Shown here: piece by piece, positions 23,047 to 34,595 of the stretch
Numbering within the stretch: position 1 is the stretch's first letter
Layout of the letters: each line of letters starts with the position of its first letter
NCBI RefSeq assembly: GCF_000761445.1
Contig: NZ_KN196470.1
Location: 1,348,823-1,412,822, forward strand
Direction of reading: 5' to 3'
Source: Oleiagrimonas soli
Lineage (GTDB): Bacteria; Pseudomonadota; Gammaproteobacteria; Xanthomonadales; Rhodanobacteraceae
Length of the DNA: 64,000 nucleotides
Translations under genes and position numbers: made by a program
Notes under the pieces: generated by a model
Told to the model about the DNA's origin: nothing
Seen by the model: the letters and a program-made list of their open reading frames with translations, nothing else
The model's database searches: none

Positions 23047-24396
23047 ATGCACACTGCACGAAGCAGAACCTTTGCCCGCCTCGGCCTGGTGGCGTTGCTG
23101 GCGACCGGCGTGGCCAGCGCCGGCACGTTTCCGGATTTCGGCTACCAGCCGCCGTCCAGCGAATACAGCGGCCCGCTGTTCCAGCTCAGCCAGAACTATC
23201 CGCAGACCCTGCCGAGCGGCAAGCCGGCATTCTTCACGCTGCTGCCGTCCAAGCTGACCAATAACTACGACAGCTGGAAGCCGTACCTGGCAGCAGTGAA
23301 GCAGTACTGTCTGGCCGGCAACGCCGAGACCAACTGGGATGTGCAGAAGAACCCGGTGCGTCACTGGTACCACATGCCGTGGCAGCACTACGGCGCATTG
23401 GGCCGCGAAGGCATCCACGGGCTGACCAAGGAAGCGCCGATCCAGCCCAAGCAGCTGGCCTCGACGCAGACCGACTCCGGCCAGACCTACGCGGTTGGCG
23501 TCTACAACGCCATCGGCGCCTACACCATCGGCGAAGTCTGGAAGAATCCGCAGAAGCCGGACGCCTCGTACACGTCCGAGCCGAACAGCTTCCATGACGG
23601 CACCGTGGTCTGCAAGGCGCTGTTCGCCGACATCGACTACAAGAACGTGCCGTTCCTGCAGAACCCGGTGCTGTGGCAGGCCTACGTCACCAACACCTTC
23701 GATTCCGCTGACCGTTCGGTGAAGAAACTGGCGCTGATCCAGATGGACTTCGCGGTGCGCGATTCGCGCGTGCCCGGCACGGGCTGGTTGTTCGGCACCT
23801 TCCAGTACAACGGCGCCGTCAGCGGCAAGCCGAGCTGGGAGAACCTGGTGCCGCTGGGCGTGATGTGGGGCAACGATCCCGAGCTGACCGGCAGCGAGTA
23901 CGACAACCCGACGCCGACCGAGACCCGCATCAATCCGAACATCAAGGAAGCGGCGATCAATCCGGGCAAGGAGCTGCCGCCGACCCATCTGGGCTGGAAC
24001 GGCCGCGTCGACGGCCCGGTCGACAACCCGTTGAGCTCGTGCATGAGCTGCCACATGACGGCGGAGTATCCGCAGCTGTCGCCGATGAATCCGACCTTCC
24101 AGGAAAAGAGCAAGATTCCGCCGGTCGGCTCCAAGGAATGGATGCGCTGGTTCCAGAACGAGGAAGCGGGCGTACCGTTCGACAAGGGTGCGCAGAGCAC
24201 CGACTACAGCCTGCAGCTGGCCGGTGCCATGGCCAATTTCTACGACTGGAAGTGCAATCAGGGCGGCGTCTTCGTCGACGGCGGCAACGCCTGCCAGAAG
24301 GCGGCCAAGCTGAAGAAGACGATGCTGCGCGGTCCCGCCCCGCACCAGCGCGTGTTCAAGGTCGAGCGTGCGCCGGCCGCCGGAGAGCTGAAGTAA
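23047..24396 (+). CDS. Secreted single-haem cytochrome-like protein
   Basis: A 449-residue protein with a clear signal peptide (cleavage after VASAG, residue ~27) and one CXXCH haem site, CMSCH, at residues 332-336. The rest is mostly aromatic-rich beta/loop sequence (WKPYLAAVKQYC, HYGALGREGIHG) with no domain I can name. A GGGAGG ribosome site supports the start. It is a single gene ending in a strong terminator. It may be a periplasmic electron carrier or an oxidoreductase subunit; one haem in 449 residues means most of the protein has another job. Family unidentified. Confidence 0.7.
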   Translation: MHTARSRTFARLGLVALLATGVASAGTFPDFGYQPPSSEYSGPLFQLSQNYPQTLPSGKPAFFTLLPSKLTNNYDSWKPYLAAVKQYCLAGNAETNWDVQKNPVRHWYHMPWQHYGALGREGIHGLTKEAPIQPKQLASTQTDSGQTYAVGVYNAIGAYTIGEVWKNPQKPDASYTSEPNSFHDGTVVCKALFADIDYKNVPFLQNPVLWQAYVTNTFDSADRSVKKLALIQMDFAVRDSRVPGTGWLFGTFQYNGAVSGKPSWENLVPLGVMWGNDPELTGSEYDNPTPTETRINPNIKEAAINPGKELPPTHLGWNGRVDGPVDNPLSSCMSCHMTAEYPQLSPMNPTFQEKSKIPPVGSKEWMRWFQNEEAGVPFDKGAQSTDYSLQLAGAMANFYDWKCNQGGVFVDGGNACQKAAKLKKTMLRGPAPHQRVFKVERAPAAGELK

Positions 24397-24416
24397 TTTC
24401 CGCGATCCGGGCAAAC

Positions 24417-24447
24417 GAAAAGGCCACCCGCGATGGGTGGCCTTTTC
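24417..24447. terminator. Bidirectional terminator between the cytochrome-like gene and tRNA-Val
   Basis: GAAAAGGCCACCC / GGGTGGCCTTTTC inverted repeat with loop GCGAT, with T runs on both strands. It serves the plus-strand gene ending at 24396 and the minus-strand tRNA ending at 24459. Confidence 0.92.
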
Positions 24448-24458
24448 GGTGCTGAAGA

Positions 24459-24533
24459 TGGTGGGCGGTACAAGGATCGAACTTGTGACACCTGCCGTGT
24501 GAAGGCAGTGCTCTACCGCTGAGCTAACCGCCC
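24459..24533 (-). tRNA. tRNA-Val (anticodon CAC)
   Basis: A 75-nt cloverleaf on the minus strand: acceptor GGGCGGT/ACCGCCC, D arm GCTC...GAGC, anticodon stem CTGCC/GGCAG with loop TTCACAC (anticodon CAC, reading GTG), T arm CAAG TTCGATC CTTG and an encoded CCA at 24461-24459. Confidence 0.95.
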
Positions 24534-24669
24534 GATAGAGAGCGCGCAAGTCTACGCAGACATGCGTCCGAGGTCAATGGGTCGGTGTGCGATTCCGGCG
24601 ACGGCGGGCGTCCATGCGGGTGTCGGCGTTGGTACACTTGCGCGGATTCTTCCCCCGAGCCGCGTCGCC

Positions 24670-25010
24670 ATGGACCAACTCCACCAACATCTGCAGCACA
24701 TCCTCGAGGCCCTGCAGAGCTTTGAAGTCACGCCCTGGAAGGCCATCGGCTTTCTCGGCATGGCGATGTTCACCAGTCGCTGGTTCGTGCAGATGTACTA
24801 CACCCGCAAGCACCGGCGCGTGGTGATGCCGCTGGCGTTCTGGTGGCTGTCGGTGTGCGGTAGCGCCTTGCTGCTGGCGTACTTCATCTTCGGCAAGAAC
24901 GATTCGGTCGGCATTCTTTCCAACACGTTCCCGGTGGTGGTGTCGGTCTACAACCTCATCGTGCACACGCGCGACCTGAAGTCGCGCAAGGCAAAGGCGT
25001 CCGAGCCGGC

Positions 25011-25026
<16 letters not shown>
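24670..25026 (+). CDS. Stand-alone lipid A biosynthesis N-terminal (LAB_N) domain membrane protein
   Basis: A 118-residue protein with three predicted membrane segments. The block [21 protein letters not shown] (residues ~20-40), then [18 protein letters not shown], is typical of the LAB_N domain (PF07578), which occurs alone or in front of lipid A or glycosyltransferase enzymes. The frame is open from 24562, but the ATG at 24670 begins the recognisable protein. The role is unknown; relatives are often beside glycosyltransferase genes, and none is here. Its last 16 nt overlap the 3' end of the convergent metH gene. Confidence 0.75.
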
Positions 25027-27691
<2,665 letters not shown>

Positions 27692-27695
<4 letters not shown>

Positions 27696-28771
27696 GCGGC
27701 CTCCCGCACGCGGCTGCGCGGCGCATGTTCGCGCACGGCGGCGGCGATCGCCGCGATGTGCTCCGGCGAGGTGCCGCAGCAGCCGCCGACGATGTCCAAC
27801 AGGCCCTCCTCGGCAAAGCCGCCCAGCGTGCGCGCCATCTGTTCCGGCGTCTCGTCGTACTCGCCGAAGGCGTTGGGCAGGCCGGCATTGGGGTGCGTGC
27901 TGATGCGGCATTCGGCCAGCGACGCCAGCGATTGCACATGCGGGCGCAGTTCGTCCGCGCCGAGCGCGCAATTGAAGCCGATCGACAGCGGCCGCGCGTG
28001 GGCCAGGGCGATGTAGAAGGCCTCCGGCGTCTGCCCCGAGAGCGTGCGGCCGGACTTGTCGGTGATGGTGCCGGAGATCATCAGCGGCAGGCGTCCGCCG
28101 CGACGACGGAATTCCGCGTCGATGGCGAATAGCGCGGCCTTGGCGTTGAGCGTGTCGAACACGGTCTCGACCATGATGAGGTCGGCGCCGCCCTCGATCA
28201 GGCCGTCGGTGGCCTCGGTGTAGTTGTCCACCAGCTCCTCGAAGCTGACGTTGCGGAAGCCCGGGTCGTTGACGTCGGGCGAGATCGACGCCGTGCGGCT
28301 GGTCGGACCCAGCACGCCGACGGCGAAGCGTGGGCGCGACGGGTCCTTGCGCTCGGCGGCTTCGCAAGCGGCGCGCGCCAGCTTCGCACCCTCGGCGTTC
28401 AGCTCGTGCACCAGCGCTTCCATGCGGTAGTCGGACTGGCTGATGCGGGTGGCGTTGAAGGTGTTGGTCTCGACCAGGTCCGCACCGGCGTCCAGGTAGG
28501 CGGCATGGATGCCGCGAATGATGTCCGGCTGCGACAGGCTGAGCAGGTCGTTGTTGCCCTTCAGTTCGCGCGCGCAGGAGGCGTCGTGCACGTGGTCGTG
28601 ACGGCCGTCGCAGCCGTGCGCGAAACGTTCGCCGCGATAGCCGGACTCGTCCAGGCGGTGGCCTTGCAGCATGGTGCCCATGGCGCCGTCGAGCAGCAGG
28701 ATACGCGTGTCGAGCGCCGCTTGGAGCTGCTGGGCGCGGTCGGGATGGAGCCAGGGAAGTACGTGGGTCAT
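27692..28771 (-). CDS. metH: Methionine synthase, N-terminal homocysteine S-methyltransferase gene
   Basis: A 359-residue homocysteine-binding module of MetH. It starts [17 protein letters not shown], with [14 protein letters not shown] at ~28-41 and zinc ligands in GFNCALG and [11 protein letters not shown] (Cys near 244 and 311-312). An upstream in-frame extension to 28963 crosses the inverted repeat and has no homology, so 28771 is the start. It is followed by the C-terminal MetH gene with a 4-nt overlap. Such a split metH is known in Xanthomonads, so this is not a sequencing frameshift: each part has its own start and stop. Confidence 0.95.
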
Positions 28772-28820
28772 GGCAGAAGATATTCGGTGAGCAAAAAATT
28801 CGATGATGATGCCTAGCGTT

Positions 28821-28904
28821 CCGTCACCCCGGCGCAAGCCGGAATCCTGCAACGCCAGATGTTCGGGGAAAGACTCTGGGTCCCGGCTTGCGCCGGGATG
28901 ACGG
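28821..28904. repeat. REP-like inverted repeat upstream of metH
   Basis: Two arms, CCCCGGCGCAAGCCGG (28827-28842) and CCCGGCTTGCGCCGGG (28882-28897), each flanked by GTCA/GATGAC ends, face each other around a 40-bp centre. GTCATCCCGGCGCAAGCCGG-type modules are a widespread dispersed repeat in high-GC proteobacteria. Its copy number in this genome cannot be judged here. It lies between two minus-strand genes and could stall transcription or bind a protein. Confidence 0.75.
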
Positions 28905-28935
28905 AGGTTAGGGGCACGTGCGGCATGGCGGTGGC

Positions 28936-29862
28936 TCAGCTCGGCTTGCGCGCCAGCAGGCACAGCACTTCAAAATAGGGTGGTTTGCGCTCGCGCGAGA
29001 TGCGTTCGCACTGCACGACATCCAGTCCAGCGCGGGTCGCGAACTTGCTCAGCTCCTCGCGCTTGAAGCCCATGTTCCGATGTCCGAACGGATCGACCGC
29101 GGCCTCGTGGCCGTGGCGGGCGAGGGTGACCGCAAGCAGGCGGCCACCCGGACGCAGCGCCTTGGCGGCTTCGGCGACGGCGATGGCCGGACGCTCGGCG
29201 TAGGTCAGCGCGTGCAGCATCAGGACCAGGTCGACTTGTTCGTGCATGCCGAGATCGTGCATGTCGCCGTGACGCACCTCGACGTTGGCGAACGGCTTCA
29301 GGCGCTTGCGCGCGGCGGCGGTGACGCGTTCGCTGGCGTCGATGCAGACGATCGAGCGTGCGTGTGGGGCCAGCAGTTCGGCGGTGACGCCATCGCCGGA
29401 GGCGATGTCGAGCACGTCGCCGGTCTCCAGCAACTGCAGCAGGGCGCGGGCCAGGGTTTCCCAGGTGCGGCCCGGCGAGTAGTGGCGCTCCATGTCGCCG
29501 GCCACCGTGTCGGCCCAGCCCTGTTCGCGGGCGCGCTGGGCCAGCACCACGGGAAGATTGCGGGCGTCGGTGTCGAGCAGGGCGTCGTCCACGCCTTCGC
29601 GCAGCGCGCCGAGCAACGCCTGCTCGCCGGCATCGAATTCGGTGCTTGCGCGATAATAGGCCGACACGCCGGCGCGGCGGTCGCGCACCAGGCCGGCTTC
29701 CTTCAGCTTGGCCAGGTGCGTGGACACGCGCGGCTGCGCCAATTGCAGCACGGCAGCCAACTCGGCGACCGTCAGTTCCTCGCGTTCGAGCAGGGCCAGC
29801 AGGCGTACCCGCGTGGGGTCGGCCAGCAGGCGCAGCAAACTCGACGCCGTGGACAGGTCCAT
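28936..29862 (-). CDS. ArsR-family regulator fused to a SAM methyltransferase domain (SahR-like)
   Basis: A 308-residue fusion. Residues 1-95 are an ArsR winged helix ([18 protein letters not shown], then [17 protein letters not shown]), without the metal-binding ELCVCDL box of arsenic sensors. Residues ~140-300 are a class I methyltransferase fold, with motif [14 protein letters not shown] and motif II/III VCIDAS and GDMHDL. It is upstream of and co-directional with split metH. ArsR proteins of this layout (SahR) sense S-adenosylhomocysteine and control methionine-cycle genes in proteobacteria, so a role as metH regulator is inferred. Whether the methyltransferase half is catalytic is unknown. 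An ATCGCGAT palindrome lies 17 nt upstream of its ATG. Confidence 0.8.
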   Translation of the reverse strand: MDLSTASSLLRLLADPTRVRLLALLEREELTVAELAAVLQLAQPRVSTHLAKLKEAGLVRDRRAGVSAYYRASTEFDAGEQALLGALREGVDDALLDTDARNLPVVLAQRAREQGWADTVAGDMERHYSPGRTWETLARALLQLLETGDVLDIASGDGVTAELLAPHARSIVCIDASERVTAAARKRLKPFANVEVRHGDMHDLGMHEQVDLVLMLHALTYAERPAIAVAEAAKALRPGGRLLAVTLARHGHEAAVDPFGHRNMGFKREELSKFATRAGLDVVQCERISRERKPPYFEVLCLLARKPS

Positions 29863-29971
29863 GGTGTTACATCCTTATATCGCGATGCAAAGATAATGTA
29901 AGCGTATGCGGCCCTCGCCGGGGCGTCAACCCGGCAAACCTTTGCGCAGGCAAGCATGGCGGCGGACGCGG

Positions 29972-29977
29972 TATAAT
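29972..29977 (+). promoter_or_regulatory. -10 box of the acyl-CoA dehydrogenase gene
   Basis: A perfect TATAAT stands ~91 nt upstream of the ATG at 30068. No good -35 lies at 16-18 bp, so the match is only partial. Confidence 0.4.
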
Positions 29978-30067
29978 GTTCTGCTGCGGCGCAGTCCTTT
30001 GGTCGGACCGACGCGCCAACGTTTTCCCCGCCACACCACGCCGCCCCCGGGCGACGCAGGAGGATCC

Positions 30068-31231
30068 ATGGATTTCAGTTTCAACGACGACCAGCTTTCG
30101 ATTCAGTCCATCGCCCGCGAGTTCGCGCAGAAGCGCATCGCGCCGGTGGCGGCCCAGTTCGACGCCTCCGGCGAGTTTCCGCTGGATAACATCCGCGAGA
30201 TGGGGCAGATGGGCCTGATGGGCATCGAGGTGCCCAGCGAGTACGGCGGCGCGGGCATGGACCCGATCTCCTACGTGCTGGCCATGATCGAGGTCGCCGC
30301 GGCCGACGCCGCGCATTCGACCATCATGTCGGTGAACAATTCGCTGTTCTGCAACGGCATCCTCACCCATGGCACCGAGGCGCAGAAGCAGACCTATGTG
30401 AAGGCCATCGCCACCGGCGAGGCCATTGGCGCCTATGCGCTGACCGAGCCGCAGTCGGGTTCGGATGCGTCCAACATGCACACGCGCGCGGTGAAGAGCG
30501 AGGACGGCACGCACTTCGTCATCAACGGCAAGAAGAGCTGGATCACCTCCGGCCCGGTGGCCAAGTACATCGTGCTGTTCGCCATCACCAAGCCGGGCAT
30601 CGGCGCCAAGGGCGTGAGCGCGTTCATCATCGATACCGAGAAGGAAGGCTTCCATCGCGGCAAGACCGAGCCGAAGCTGGGTATCCGCGCCTCGGCCACC
30701 TGCGAGATCGAGTTCGTCGATTACAAGTGTCCGGTCGAGAATCTGCTCGGCGAGGAAGGCCAGGGCTTCAAGATCGCCATGGGCGTGCTGGATGCCGGCC
30801 GCATCGGCATCGCCTCGCAGGCGCTGGGCATCGCCCGCGCCGCGTACGAAGCCACGCTGGACTGGTCGCGCGAGCGCAAGGCGTTCGGTCAGCCCATCGG
30901 CGCGTTCCAGATGACGCAGTCCAAGATCGCCGACATGAAGTGCAAGCTCGATGCGGCCATGCTGCTGACGCTGCGCGCGGCGTGGACCAAGCAGGAAGTC
31001 GCCAAGACCGGCGGCCGTTTCGGCAACGAGGCCTCGATGGCCAAGCTGGTGGCGTCGGAAACGGCGATGTGGATTACCCATCAGGCGATCCAGATCCACG
31101 GCGGCATGGGTTACTCCAAGGAGATGCCGCTGGAGCGCTATTTCCGCGATGCCAAGATCACCGAGATCTACGAAGGCACCAGCGAAATCCAGCGCATGGT
31201 CATCGCTCGCAACGAGACCGGTCTGCGCTGA
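30068..31231 (+). CDS. Acyl-CoA dehydrogenase (short-chain type)
   Basis: A 387-residue FAD enzyme of beta-oxidation or branched amino-acid breakdown. It carries the FAD-contact YALTEPQSGSDAS (~120-132), WITSG, RKAFGQPI and QIHGGMGYSKE blocks, and the catalytic base Glu in IYEGTSEIQRM near the C-terminus (~residue 370), the position used by short/medium-chain enzymes. The length is that of butyryl-CoA and isobutyryl-CoA dehydrogenases. A strong AGGAGG site precedes the ATG at 30068; the frame upstream to 29906 is not homologous. Exact substrate unknown. acpP follows after 181 bp as a separate unit. Confidence 0.92.
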   Translation: MDFSFNDDQLSIQSIAREFAQKRIAPVAAQFDASGEFPLDNIREMGQMGLMGIEVPSEYGGAGMDPISYVLAMIEVAAADAAHSTIMSVNNSLFCNGILTHGTEAQKQTYVKAIATGEAIGAYALTEPQSGSDASNMHTRAVKSEDGTHFVINGKKSWITSGPVAKYIVLFAITKPGIGAKGVSAFIIDTEKEGFHRGKTEPKLGIRASATCEIEFVDYKCPVENLLGEEGQGFKIAMGVLDAGRIGIASQALGIARAAYEATLDWSRERKAFGQPIGAFQMTQSKIADMKCKLDAAMLLTLRAAWTKQEVAKTGGRFGNEASMAKLVASETAMWITHQAIQIHGGMGYSKEMPLERYFRDAKITEIYEGTSEIQRMVIARNETGLR

Positions 31232-31412
31232 TCCGCGATCGTACGCCGCCGCATGGTAAGGCAGTCGCCAGCGGCGGCGTTTTGCGCGACAATACCCACT
31301 TTCGTCCATCACCGTCGTAACGACGGGTTTCGTTAAAGTCCGGACATGCTGGCGAGCATTGATCTTTGCCACTACAATGCGCCGGATTCATTCCCTCGGG
31401 AGGCAAGTACAC

Positions 31413-31652
31413 ATGAGCACCATTGAAGAGCGCGTCAAGAAGATCGTTGTTGAACAGCTTGGCGTGAAGGAAGACGAGGTCACCTCGAACGCGTCGTTCG
31501 TGGACGACCTGGGTGCCGATTCCCTGGACACCGTCGAGCTTGTCATGGCGCTCGAGGAAGAGTTCGAGACGGAAATTCCCGACGAGGAAGCCGAGAAGAT
31601 CACCACGGTGCAGCAGGCGGTCGACTACATCCAGGCGCACGTCAAGTCCTGA
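31413..31652 (+). CDS. acpP: Acyl carrier protein
   Basis: A 79-residue acidic carrier of fatty-acid synthesis. The phosphopantetheine site is Ser in [13 protein letters not shown] (~residue 37), and the flanking acidic helices ([15 protein letters not shown]) are canonical. The start follows a GGGAGG site; an in-frame ATG at 31359 lies upstream of that site and is rejected. A TACAAT -10-like box sits at 31373-31378. A terminator and fabF follow, the classic acpP-fabF order. fabD/fabG, often upstream, are not adjacent here. Confidence 0.99.
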   Translation: MSTIEERVKKIVVEQLGVKEDEVTSNASFVDDLGADSLDTVELVMALEEEFETEIPDEEAEKITTVQQAVDYIQAHVKS

Positions 31653-31720
31653 TGCAGCCGGGCCGGGCCCGTCGCGCAACACCATCGCGCGCGGCCCAGC
31701 ATCGAGCCGAAACACAGACA

Positions 31721-31750
31721 CAAACTGCGCCACACGGCGCAGTTTGCGTT
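31721..31750 (+). terminator. Terminator after acpP
   Basis: CAAACTGCGCC / GGCGCAGTTTG stem (31721-31731, 31736-31746) with loop ACAC and a weak T run. It probably attenuates rather than fully separates acpP and fabF. Confidence 0.75.
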
Positions 31751-31815
31751 TGCGCATCCGGTAACGTTCTTCGGCGTATGGTTCTGAGCCGAGCAGCTAA
31801 CGACGGAAGACAAGC

Positions 31816-33054
31816 ATGAGCAAGCGACGCGTGGTAGTTACCGGTCTGGGTATGGTCAGTCCCGTCGGCAACGACGTGGCCACCTCCTGGGCCAACATCA
31901 CCGCCGGCAACAGCGGCATCGGCGACATCACCCATTTCGATGCCAGCACGTTTCCCACCCGCATCTCGGGCGAGGTCCGCGACTTCGATCCTGCGCAGTA
32001 CATCGCGCCCAAGGACATCAAGAAGATGGACCCGTTCATCCACTACGGCGTGGCAGCGGGCATCCAGGCGCTGAAGGATTCTGGCTTCGAGGTGAGCGAG
32101 GCCAACTCCGATCGCATCGGTGCGGCCGTGGGCGCCGGCATCGGCGGCCTGCACACCATCGAGCGTACCTCGATCGACTTCCACGAGCGCGGCGTGCGCA
32201 AGATCTCGCCGTTCTTCGTGCCCAGCTCGATCATCAACATGGTTTCCGGCCAGCTGTCGATCATGCTGGGCCTGAAGGGGCCGAACATCGCCTGCGTCAC
32301 GGCATGCACCACGGCCACGCACAACATCGGCCTGGCCATGCGCATGATCCAGTACGGCGAAGCCGACGCGATGCTGGCCGGCGGCGCCGAGTTCGCCACC
32401 ACCGGCACGGCCGTGGGCGGCTTCTGCTCGGCGCGCGCGATGTCCACGCGCAACGACGATCCGCACGGCGCCAGCCGTCCGTGGGATGCCGGCCGTGATG
32501 GCTTTGTGCTGGCCGACGGTTCCGGCGTGCTGATGCTGGAAGAGTACGAAGCGGCCAAGGCGCGTGGCGCGAACATCTACTGCGAGCTGGTCGGTTTCGG
32601 CATGAGCGGCGACGCCTACCACATGACCGCCCCGAGCGAAGGCGGCGAAGGCGCGGCGCGCTGCATGAAGCACGCCATCGACGATGCCGGTCTGAACCCG
32701 GAGCAGGTCGAGTACATCAACGCCCACGGCACCTCCACGCCACAGGGCGATCTGGCCGAAGTGATGGCCGCCAAGTCGGTGTTCGGCGATCACGCCTACA
32801 AGCTGATGATGAGCTCGACCAAGTCGATGACCGGCCATCTGCTGGGCGCGGCCGGCGGCGTCGAGGCCATCTTCTCGGTGCTGGCGCTGCGCGACAACAT
32901 CATTCCGCCGACCATCAACCTGGACAATCCGGGCGAGGGCTGCGACCTGGACTTCGTGCCGCACACCGCACGCGAGGCCAAGGTCGACGTGGTGGTGTCG
33001 AACTCGTTCGGGTTCGGCGGCACCAACGGTTCGCTGGTGTTCAAGCGCGCCTGA
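31816..33054 (+). CDS. fabF: 3-oxoacyl-ACP synthase II (KASII)
   Basis: A 412-residue condensing enzyme that elongates acyl-ACP and forms cis-vaccenate precursors. The catalytic Cys is in [14 protein letters not shown] (C164), with His in [11 protein letters not shown] (~304) and [13 protein letters not shown] (~340), completing the Cys-His-His triad. It begins [20 protein letters not shown]. The length is normal. It lies behind acpP and its attenuating hairpin, and a strong terminator follows. Confidence 0.98.
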   Translation: MSKRRVVVTGLGMVSPVGNDVATSWANITAGNSGIGDITHFDASTFPTRISGEVRDFDPAQYIAPKDIKKMDPFIHYGVAAGIQALKDSGFEVSEANSDRIGAAVGAGIGGLHTIERTSIDFHERGVRKISPFFVPSSIINMVSGQLSIMLGLKGPNIACVTACTTATHNIGLAMRMIQYGEADAMLAGGAEFATTGTAVGGFCSARAMSTRNDDPHGASRPWDAGRDGFVLADGSGVLMLEEYEAAKARGANIYCELVGFGMSGDAYHMTAPSEGGEGAARCMKHAIDDAGLNPEQVEYINAHGTSTPQGDLAEVMAAKSVFGDHAYKLMMSSTKSMTGHLLGAAGGVEAIFSVLALRDNIIPPTINLDNPGEGCDLDFVPHTAREAKVDVVVSNSFGFGGTNGSLVFKRA

Positions 33055-33098
33055 GGCCGACAAGCCGGGTCGTCCTAGCGGCGATCCGGCGCGATCGC

Positions 33099-33137
33099 AA
33101 CCGCTCGCCCGTTACGCACGGACGAGCGGTTTTTTTT
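33099..33137 (+). terminator. Strong terminator after fabF
   Basis: AACCGCTCG / CGAGCGGTT arms (33099-33107, 33123-33131) with a 15-nt loop are followed by a run of T to 33137. Confidence 0.85.
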
Positions 33138-33212
33138 GCCCGACGCAGCCGTTCACGCCTCGCGGGGTACGGCTGCGTTACGCTTGCGGACCTGCGCACA
33201 CGCCCGAACGCC

Positions 33213-34595
33213 ATGCACGTCATGCCCGATGCCATGCTCACTCCAACGTCCGCCTTCCAGGTGCGCGAGGTCCCGGGTGTGCGCGACCTGCTGCCGCTGG
33301 CCGCGGCGATGCCCGCGCGCTATCCGTGCCTGCTGGAAAGTGTCGCGCACGGCCCGGCGCAGGCGCGCTGGGATCTGCTGCTGGCGTTTCCGCAGTCGCA
33401 CCTGGTGCTGGATGCCGAAGGCGCCACGCGGATCGACGGCGACGCGTTCGACGGCGACTTTCTCGATGCGCTGGATGCGGCCTGGCGCGACGCGCGCACG
33501 CCGCGCGGCGACGACGGACTGCCGTTCCACGGCGGCTGGGCCTTGATGCTGGCCTACGAGCTGATCGGACAGATCGAACCGCGCCTGCAGCTGCCGCCGG
33601 CCTCCGGTCCGCAGCCGGTCGCGGTGGCGCTGCGCACGCCGGCCGCGATCCTCGTCGATCATCAGCGGCAGCGCACGCTGCTGGTCGCCGAGGCCGGGCA
33701 TGGCGCCTTGCTGCAAGTGCTGGAAGCCGATCTTCAGGCGACCGCGACCGTGCCTGCCGAGGCATGGCACGCGTCGGTGGACGAAGATGCGCCGGCGCGC
33801 TTTCTGGACGGCGTCGCCCGCGTGCACGATTACCTGCGCAGTGGCGATGTGTTCCAGGTCAACCTGTCGCGGCGCTGGCAGGCGCATCCGCAGGTGCCGG
33901 TGACGCCGGCGCAGGTCTACGCGACCCTGCGCGCAGCCAATCCCGCGCCGTTTGCCGGGCTGTGGCAGGACGCCGACTGGGCGGTCGCCAGTTCCTCGCC
34001 CGAGCGTTTGGTCGAGGTGCGCGGCGCGGCGGTGCAGACCCGGCCCATCGCCGGCACGCGGCCGCGCTTCGCCGGCGACGACGAGCGCGCGCGCATCGAC
34101 GAGCTGGTCGGGCATCCCAAGGAGCGCGCCGAGCACATCATGCTGATCGATCTGGAACGCAACGACCTCGGCCGCGTGTGCGCGCCGGGCAGCGTCGAGG
34201 TCGACGAGCTGATGACGGTGGAAAGCTACGCGCACGTGCATCACATTGTGTCCAACGTGCGCGGCCGTCTGCGCGAGGGCGTCACGCCGGGGCAGGTGAT
34301 CGCGGCCACGTTTCCGGGCGGCACCATCACCGGTTGCCCGAAGGTGCGCTGCATGGAGATCATCGCCGAACTGGAGGGCGTCGGCCGCGGCGCCTACACC
34401 GGCGCGATGGGCTATCTGGACCGCAACGGCGACATGGACTTGAACATCCTGATCCGCACCCTGAGCCTGTTCGATCGGCGCATCGAACTGCGCGCCGGCG
34501 CCGGCATCGTGGTCGACTCGCAAGCCGAGGCCGAGCTGGAAGAGACGCGGCACAAGGCGCGCGGTCTGCTGCGCGCGCTGGGCGTGGACGCATGA
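33213..34595 (+). CDS. pabB: Aminodeoxychorismate synthase component I
   Basis: A 460-residue chorismate-binding enzyme making 4-amino-4-deoxychorismate for folate. It has the hallmark blocks KERAEHIMLIDLERNDLG, FPGGTITGCPK and GRGAYTGAMGYL. The lysine that E. coli PabB uses (PIKGT) is Ala280 here, in RPIAGT, the anthranilate-synthase form. Adjacency to pabC in a 4-nt overlap still argues for folate. Several Met codons within the first 10 residues leave the exact start open. It is the first gene of pabB-pabC-mltG-tmk-holB, all overlapping. Confidence 0.9.
   Translation: MHVMPDAMLTPTSAFQVREVPGVRDLLPLAAAMPARYPCLLESVAHGPAQARWDLLLAFPQSHLVLDAEGATRIDGDAFDGDFLDALDAAWRDARTPRGDDGLPFHGGWALMLAYELIGQIEPRLQLPPASGPQPVAVALRTPAAILVDHQRQRTLLVAEAGHGALLQVLEADLQATATVPAEAWHASVDEDAPARFLDGVARVHDYLRSGDVFQVNLSRRWQAHPQVPVTPAQVYATLRAANPAPFAGLWQDADWAVASSSPERLVEVRGAAVQTRPIAGTRPRFAGDDERARIDELVGHPKERAEHIMLIDLERNDLGRVCAPGSVEVDELMTVESYAHVHHIVSNVRGRLREGVTPGQVIAATFPGGTITGCPKVRCMEIIAELEGVGRGAYTGAMGYLDRNGDMDLNILIRTLSLFDRRIELRAGAGIVVDSQAEAELEETRHKARGLLRALGVDA

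Noticed and set aside
28772-28820. SAM riboswitch upstream of metH
   Set aside because: The gap is mostly a REP-like inverted repeat; no SAM aptamer core could be drawn.
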